In this document: positions 61,038 through 64,000 of the stretch, one piece after another
Position numbering within the stretch: the stretch's first letter is position 1
How the letters are laid out: every line of letters begins with the position of its first letter
Assembly (NCBI GenBank): GCA_020853975.1
Contig: JADYXW010000090.1
Coordinates: 26,780-90,779 of the forward strand
Source: Phycisphaerales bacterium
Lineage (GTDB): Bacteria; Planctomycetota; Phycisphaerae; Phycisphaerales; UBA1924
Direction of reading: 5' to 3'
DNA: 64,000 nucleotides
Made by a program: the position numbers and the translations under genes
The notes under the pieces: model-generated
Databases searched by the model: none
What the model was told of the DNA's origin: nothing
Seen by the model: only the letters and a program-made list of their open reading frames with translations

Positions 61038-62561
61038 TCAGGCCCACAGGCCGTGCAGGAACCAGGCGCCGCCCGCCCGGAAGGCCCAGAGCACGCGTCC
61101 GTCCTCGATCTTGATCTGGAAGTAGTCTCGCGCGTCGTGAGAGGCCGCATCGTGAAAGGCATGGTGACGCCACCACTCGGGCTCGATCCGCTCCGGCCCC
61201 GTGCCGCACGCCACACGGTGACTCTGCCCCGCGTGACGCACGAGGGCGATGGGCCCGTCGGGGGAGAGGAACGTGACGTCGACGCGCCTGGGCACGTCGT
61301 AGAGGAGCGAGGGGCGGTCGAGGCGAGAGAGCTCGGGCACCGGCCCGCTCCCACGAAGCTCCACGACAGGGTCCATCGCGAAGGCGGCCTCGGGGATGTG
61401 CGACTCGCGCGGGCGGAGCTCTCTCACCGAGCCGACACCGAGCCTGGCGTTGAGCGTGTCGACAAGCCGGGCGATGGCGGCGTCGTCGGGCCCGGCTTCC
61501 GGCGCGGTGTCGGGCGTCCAGTGCCCGGCCTGCTGATGGGGCAGGCCGGCCAGGGCCCCCGCGCGCAGCCGCACGCCGCACACCCCAAAGCCAAGGTGTG
61601 CCCCTTCGAGCTTCCCCGCGAGCAGCGACCACAGGTGGCGGACATCCCGCGTGGGCCGGGCGGTGCGCACGGTGAGGGTGAGGGGCGAAAGGTCCGCACG
61701 GACGAGGCGGAGTTCGAGCAGGCGGCAGCCGCTCTCACGCCTGTGCAGCGCGTCGCACACGCGCGCGAGCAGCCCGCGAGAGGCGAGCGCGACGATCTCC
61801 GGACGGTCGGTCGGGCCGTCGAACTCCCGCTCCGCGATCACGGGCTCGGTGGCTCGCAGGGGTGTCACGACCTCGAAGGCCCGGCCCATGGCCTGGTCGA
61901 GCCTGAGGAGCACCGAGGACCCGTACCGGTCCGCGAGGGCGTGCCTGGGGATGGGCAGCAGGTGGGCGATGCGTTCCAGCCCCACGCGCTTCATCTCGAA
62001 GAGCGTGCCCGCGTCGAGCCTCAGCCCCGCGAGGGGCAGCGGGGCGAGCGCCTCGCCCAGGTGCGCGGACTCGGTCACGATCTCGGGCGCTGGCCCGAAG
62101 CGGGCGAGGGCCCACGCGGCACCGAACGTGGGCGCCGCCGCGACCCGCACGCGGACCCCCCACCGCCGGATGTTCCCCGCAACCGTGCGGACCAGGCGGT
62201 CGGTCCCGCGATAGAGCAGGCCGCACCCGGTGGCGTCGCAGAGCAGGCCATCCACGCCATCGATGGAGACCACGGGCAGCCAGCGTGTCACGCGTGCGCC
62301 CAGCCGCCGGAGCGCGCGGGCGACGCGCCAGTCGTCGATGGGCTCGACGCAGCGAGGCCCATCCGGGAGCAGGGCTCTCGCGTGCGCGAGCGACATGCCC
62401 ACGCGCACGCCCCGCCGCGCCGCCCGATCGCACGCCGAAGCGACGACCTCCGTCTGGTGGACGCAGCGGCTGAGGACGACCGGGGTGCCCGCGTCAAGAC
62501 GCCGCCACCTGCGCACCAGGTCCGTCGGCCAGTTCGGGAGATAGACAGCCAAGCCCACCAT
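61038..62561 (-). CDS. imuB: ImuB, Y-family polymerase-like mutasome protein
   Basis: The 507-residue protein begins VGLAVYLPNWPTDLVRR, the ImuB form of the Y-family start in which the first catalytic Asp is absent. The second site, S-I-D-E in active enzymes, reads SIDGVDGLLCDATG, so Glu is lost. The rest follows Y-family palm, fingers and little-finger order (RRGVRVGMSLAHARALLP; AAPTFGAAWALARFG; LRLDQAMGRAFEVVTP). ImuB is a non-catalytic hub linking ImuA, DnaE2 and the beta clamp. Its start overlaps the end of imuA by 68 bp. Confidence 0.88.
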   Translation of the reverse strand: MVGLAVYLPNWPTDLVRRWRRLDAGTPVVLSRCVHQTEVVASACDRAARRGVRVGMSLAHARALLPDGPRCVEPIDDWRVARALRRLGARVTRWLPVVSIDGVDGLLCDATGCGLLYRGTDRLVRTVAGNIRRWGVRVRVAAAPTFGAAWALARFGPAPEIVTESAHLGEALAPLPLAGLRLDAGTLFEMKRVGLERIAHLLPIPRHALADRYGSSVLLRLDQAMGRAFEVVTPLRATEPVIAEREFDGPTDRPEIVALASRGLLARVCDALHRRESGCRLLELRLVRADLSPLTLTVRTARPTRDVRHLWSLLAGKLEGAHLGFGVCGVRLRAGALAGLPHQQAGHWTPDTAPEAGPDDAAIARLVDTLNARLGVGSVRELRPRESHIPEAAFAMDPVVELRGSGPVPELSRLDRPSLLYDVPRRVDVTFLSPDGPIALVRHAGQSHRVACGTGPERIEPEWWRHHAFHDAASHDARDYFQIKIEDGRVLWAFRAGGAWFLHGLWA

Positions 62562-63249
62562 CGCGCGTTCTCTCGATCATCCACCGGGGCGAATCCACCG
62601 CCCGCACTCCCTTGCAGCGGACCAGTGTCAGCATCCATCTCGGCGCGAGACCCCCGCCCGGCGCGGGCGACACCGCCCAGCGCGTCGACGCGAAGGAAAT
62701 CTCCGCGAGTTCCGCCGCCGGACGCGCCAGCACGCCCAGCGCCCCGCACGACGCCGCCGCCAGTTGCAGGCGCCTCGACGCGGCGCTGTCGAACCCGGAG
62801 CCGTCCGCGATGACCACAACGCCCGGGCAGCGCAGCGCGGCCTCGATGGCCCAGAGGCGCGAGCCCGCGTCCGGGGCATCCACCCACAGCGAGCGCTCCG
62901 GCCCGCCCAGCGCCGCGCACGCCGCGTGCCCGTGCAGCCACACCCGCCGCCCGATCCACACCGACCATGCGCGCCCGGCCCGTCGCGCCAGGTGCGCCAG
63001 CATCAGCAGAGGCGGCACCCACGTGGCGAACGCGCGACGGTCGCCCCCCACGCCCCCCACCCCGCACCACTCGTGCAGCGCACCCGCCCGCAGCCCGCCC
63101 TCCGGCAGCGCCGCATCTACCTCCACCCAGCCCGTGCGCACCGCCGCCCCGGGCTCGCCCACCGCCCTGTTCTCGATCTCTCGAAGCCTCGCGGCGAGAT
63201 CGCCCAGCGACCTGCCGACCAGCGCCGACTTGTCGACCAATGGAAGCAT
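62494..63249 (-). CDS. imuA: ImuA-like RecA-related mutasome protein
   Basis: The 251-residue protein has a degenerate RecA-like layout: GWVEVDAALPEGGLRAGALHEW resembles the RecA 'G-I-P-x-G' entry but lacks a canonical P-loop, followed by strands such as RSLWVDAPD and GVVVIADGSGFD. Position at the head of imuB-dnaE2 on the same strand makes ImuA (ImuA', SulA-like) the likely identity. The ATG at 63249 has no Shine-Dalgarno and stands 6 nt after TACCCT. The 30-bp dyad at 63250-63279 directly precedes it. Confidence 0.8.
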   Translation of the reverse strand: MLPLVDKSALVGRSLGDLAARLREIENRAVGEPGAAVRTGWVEVDAALPEGGLRAGALHEWCGVGGVGGDRRAFATWVPPLLMLAHLARRAGRAWSVWIGRRVWLHGHAACAALGGPERSLWVDAPDAGSRLWAIEAALRCPGVVVIADGSGFDSAASRRLQLAAASCGALGVLARPAAELAEISFASTRWAVSPAPGGGLAPRWMLTLVRCKGVRAVDSPRWMIERTRDGGLGCLSPELADGPGAQVAAS

Positions 63250-63279
63250 TTCGTTAGGGTAACAGGTTTACCTAACGAA
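63250..63279 (-). promoter_or_regulatory. Candidate SOS (LexA-type) operator of imuA-imuB-dnaE2
   Basis: TTCGTTAGG (63250-63258), 12 bp and CCTAACGAA (63271-63279) form a perfect 9-bp dyad, with three further symmetric pairs inside. It fills the space between the -35 (TTGAAT, 63284-63279) and the start codon, covering the -10 (TACCCT, 63261-63256), so a bound repressor would block the promoter. It does not match LexA boxes I know from other phyla. Confidence 0.6.
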
Positions 63280-63284
63280 TTCAA
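63256..63284 (-). promoter_or_regulatory. Promoter of imuA-imuB-dnaE2
   Basis: On the minus strand TTGAAT (63284-63279), a 17-bp spacer and TACCCT (63261-63256) precede the ATG at 63249 by 6 nt, predicting a leaderless or near-leaderless message. Confidence 0.6.
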
Positions 63285-63988
63285 AACAAAAAGCCGGAAC
63301 TTTGGTCGGTTTCAGGCACTTTCACCGCCACCTCGGGGGTGTCGATCCGGGGGTTGTTGACCAGGCGGCTGACGGGGTTCATCTCTGTGCCTGGCCACGG
63401 GTTAGGAGCAAAGAACGCCCCCTGATCTCCCTCGCTCAGCCGGGCAGGGCTCAGCCACAGATCGAACCGATCCGCGGAGACCAAGACCGGCATGCGATCG
63501 TGCAGTGCCGCGATCTGCGGGTTCGACGAGGTCGTGAGGATGGTGAAGGTCTCCAGCGGCTGGCCGCCGATGGTCGCGTGCTCCCAGAGGCCGGCGAAGG
63601 CCATGGGCTCACGGTCGGCGCGGGAGATGAGGTATGGCTGCTTGGCCTTGCCGTCGGCGAGCGTGCGCCACTCATAAAAGCCCGAGACCGGGACAAGGCA
63701 GCGGCGCTTGGCGAAGGCGTCCCGGAACGCGGGCTTGGAAGCAACAGTCTCGCTGCGCGCATTCACGAGCCGGTTGCCGATGGCGGCGTCGTCGCTCCAT
63801 GATGGCACAAGCCCCCAGCGGAGGAGGACGCCCTCGCGCACGCCGTCAACGCCGCGGCGGATGACGGGCGCGTCCTGTGTTGGCGCGACGTTGAAGCGAG
63901 GGGTGAGTTGAACATCCTGCCAGCGGACCAGGTGCATGAGGCGGGCGAGAAGCCGCCAGTCGAACTGGTAGGTGAAGCGGCCGCACAT
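63281..63988 (-). CDS. yedK: SRAP/HMCES-family abasic-site DNA-protein crosslink protein
   Basis: The 235-residue protein begins MCGRFTYQ, with Cys2 forming the thiazolidine crosslink to abasic sites. It has PRFNVAPTQ (Asn of the active site), RWGLVPSW, NARSETV, CLVPVSGFYEW (Glu) and HDRMPV (His). It shields abasic sites in single-stranded DNA. It lies upstream of imuA with only 31 bp between, and SRAP genes are known to associate with SOS mutagenesis genes. The ATG has no Shine-Dalgarno and follows TACCCT by 6 nt. Confidence 0.93.
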   Translation of the reverse strand: MCGRFTYQFDWRLLARLMHLVRWQDVQLTPRFNVAPTQDAPVIRRGVDGVREGVLLRWGLVPSWSDDAAIGNRLVNARSETVASKPAFRDAFAKRRCLVPVSGFYEWRTLADGKAKQPYLISRADREPMAFAGLWEHATIGGQPLETFTILTTSSNPQIAALHDRMPVLVSADRFDLWLSPARLSEGDQGAFFAPNPWPGTEMNPVSRLVNNPRIDTPEVAVKVPETDQSSGFLF

Positions 63989-63994
63989 GAGGGG

Positions 63995-64000
63995 AGGGTA
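63995..64000 (-). promoter_or_regulatory. -10-like TACCCT, leaderless start of yedK
   Basis: TACCCT at the window edge ends 6 nt before the ATG at 63988. The -35 and any operator lie outside the window. Confidence 0.45.

Noticed and set aside
61027..61632. Upstream extension of the dnaE2 frame
   Set aside because: Overlaps imuB with low-complexity Arg/Ala sequence; ATG 61026 gives a normal DnaE2 length.
1..64000. tRNA, rRNA, riboswitch or insertion sequence
   Set aside because: I found no cloverleaf-like stretch with a conserved T arm, no rRNA-like sequence, no transposase and no terminal repeats. Weakly conserved RNAs would need a covariance search.

Overview
The window is about 64 kb of very GC-rich bacterial chromosome with roughly 50 protein genes. 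I saw no rRNA, tRNA, CRISPR array or insertion sequence. Several traits point to Planctomycetota, probably the Phycisphaerales lineage. Four exported proteins end in a short two-repeat dockerin-like module closing in ...GG-x-CP. There is a PEP-CTERM-like sorting tail, an AroD-AroE fusion, a YdjY-domain lipoprotein, GYF_2/DUF4190 membrane proteins and many exported planctomycete-type hypotheticals. lpxB and murD indicate a lipid A- and peptidoglycan-containing envelope. The lineage is an inference, because no marker RNA is present.

Layout. 1-1.9 kb: end of an Asp-box (BNR/VPS10-like) beta-propeller protein. 2-5.7 kb (minus): a membrane-anchored, motif-degenerate GspE/PilB-like protein and a CvpA-like membrane protein. 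5.8-7.0 kb: an exported DUF1579-like protein and a MazG-type hydrolase. 7.0-9.3 kb (minus): a pseudopilin operon with three pseudopilins and two tiny bitopic proteins. 9.6-12.8 kb: an exported HEAT-repeat/receiver-like protein and an HTH-receiver regulator. 12.9-19.6 kb (minus): a DUF5658-like protein, AroDE, a BaiN/HI0933 flavoprotein, two GYF_2 proteins, prfA and a protoheme farnesyltransferase. 19.7-24 kb (minus): two related exported dockerin proteins with near-identical 3' ends. 24.4-31.6 kb: carA diverging from priA-murD-YdjY lipoprotein, then an HtrA-type protease. 31.6-38.4 kb: panB, a methyltransferase, an ABC-F ATPase, small membrane proteins, a PD-(D/E)XK-like protein and lpxB. 38.5-45.1 kb: isocitrate dehydrogenase, a DinB-fold protein, a C39-like exported protein interrupted by an in-frame TAG, sthA and a dockerin-tagged subtilase. 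45.3-53 kb (plus): tdk, an MFS protein, mfd, phoU and a phosphate-type porin. 53-57.6 kb: a tandem universal stress protein, a PilZ protein, a DUF6263 protein and a further dockerin protein. 57.8-64 kb (minus): an SOS-type mutagenesis cassette, yedK then imuA-imuB-dnaE2.

Two signals cut across the gene list. First, about a dozen genes lack a Shine-Dalgarno sequence and instead have a TAnnnT (-10-like) hexamer 5-7 nt before the start codon, which suggests widespread leaderless transcription. It also fixes several GTG starts. Second, the imuA-imuB-dnaE2 promoter is covered by a 30-bp dyad (TTCGTTAGG-N12-CCTAACGAA) lying between its -35 and its start codon, a good candidate for this lineage's SOS operator. 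Other anomalies are a GspE/PilB homologue with all four nucleotide-binding motifs altered and membrane segments added, an exported HEAT protein with a receiver-like domain, and a release factor 1 with an atypical C-terminal domain.
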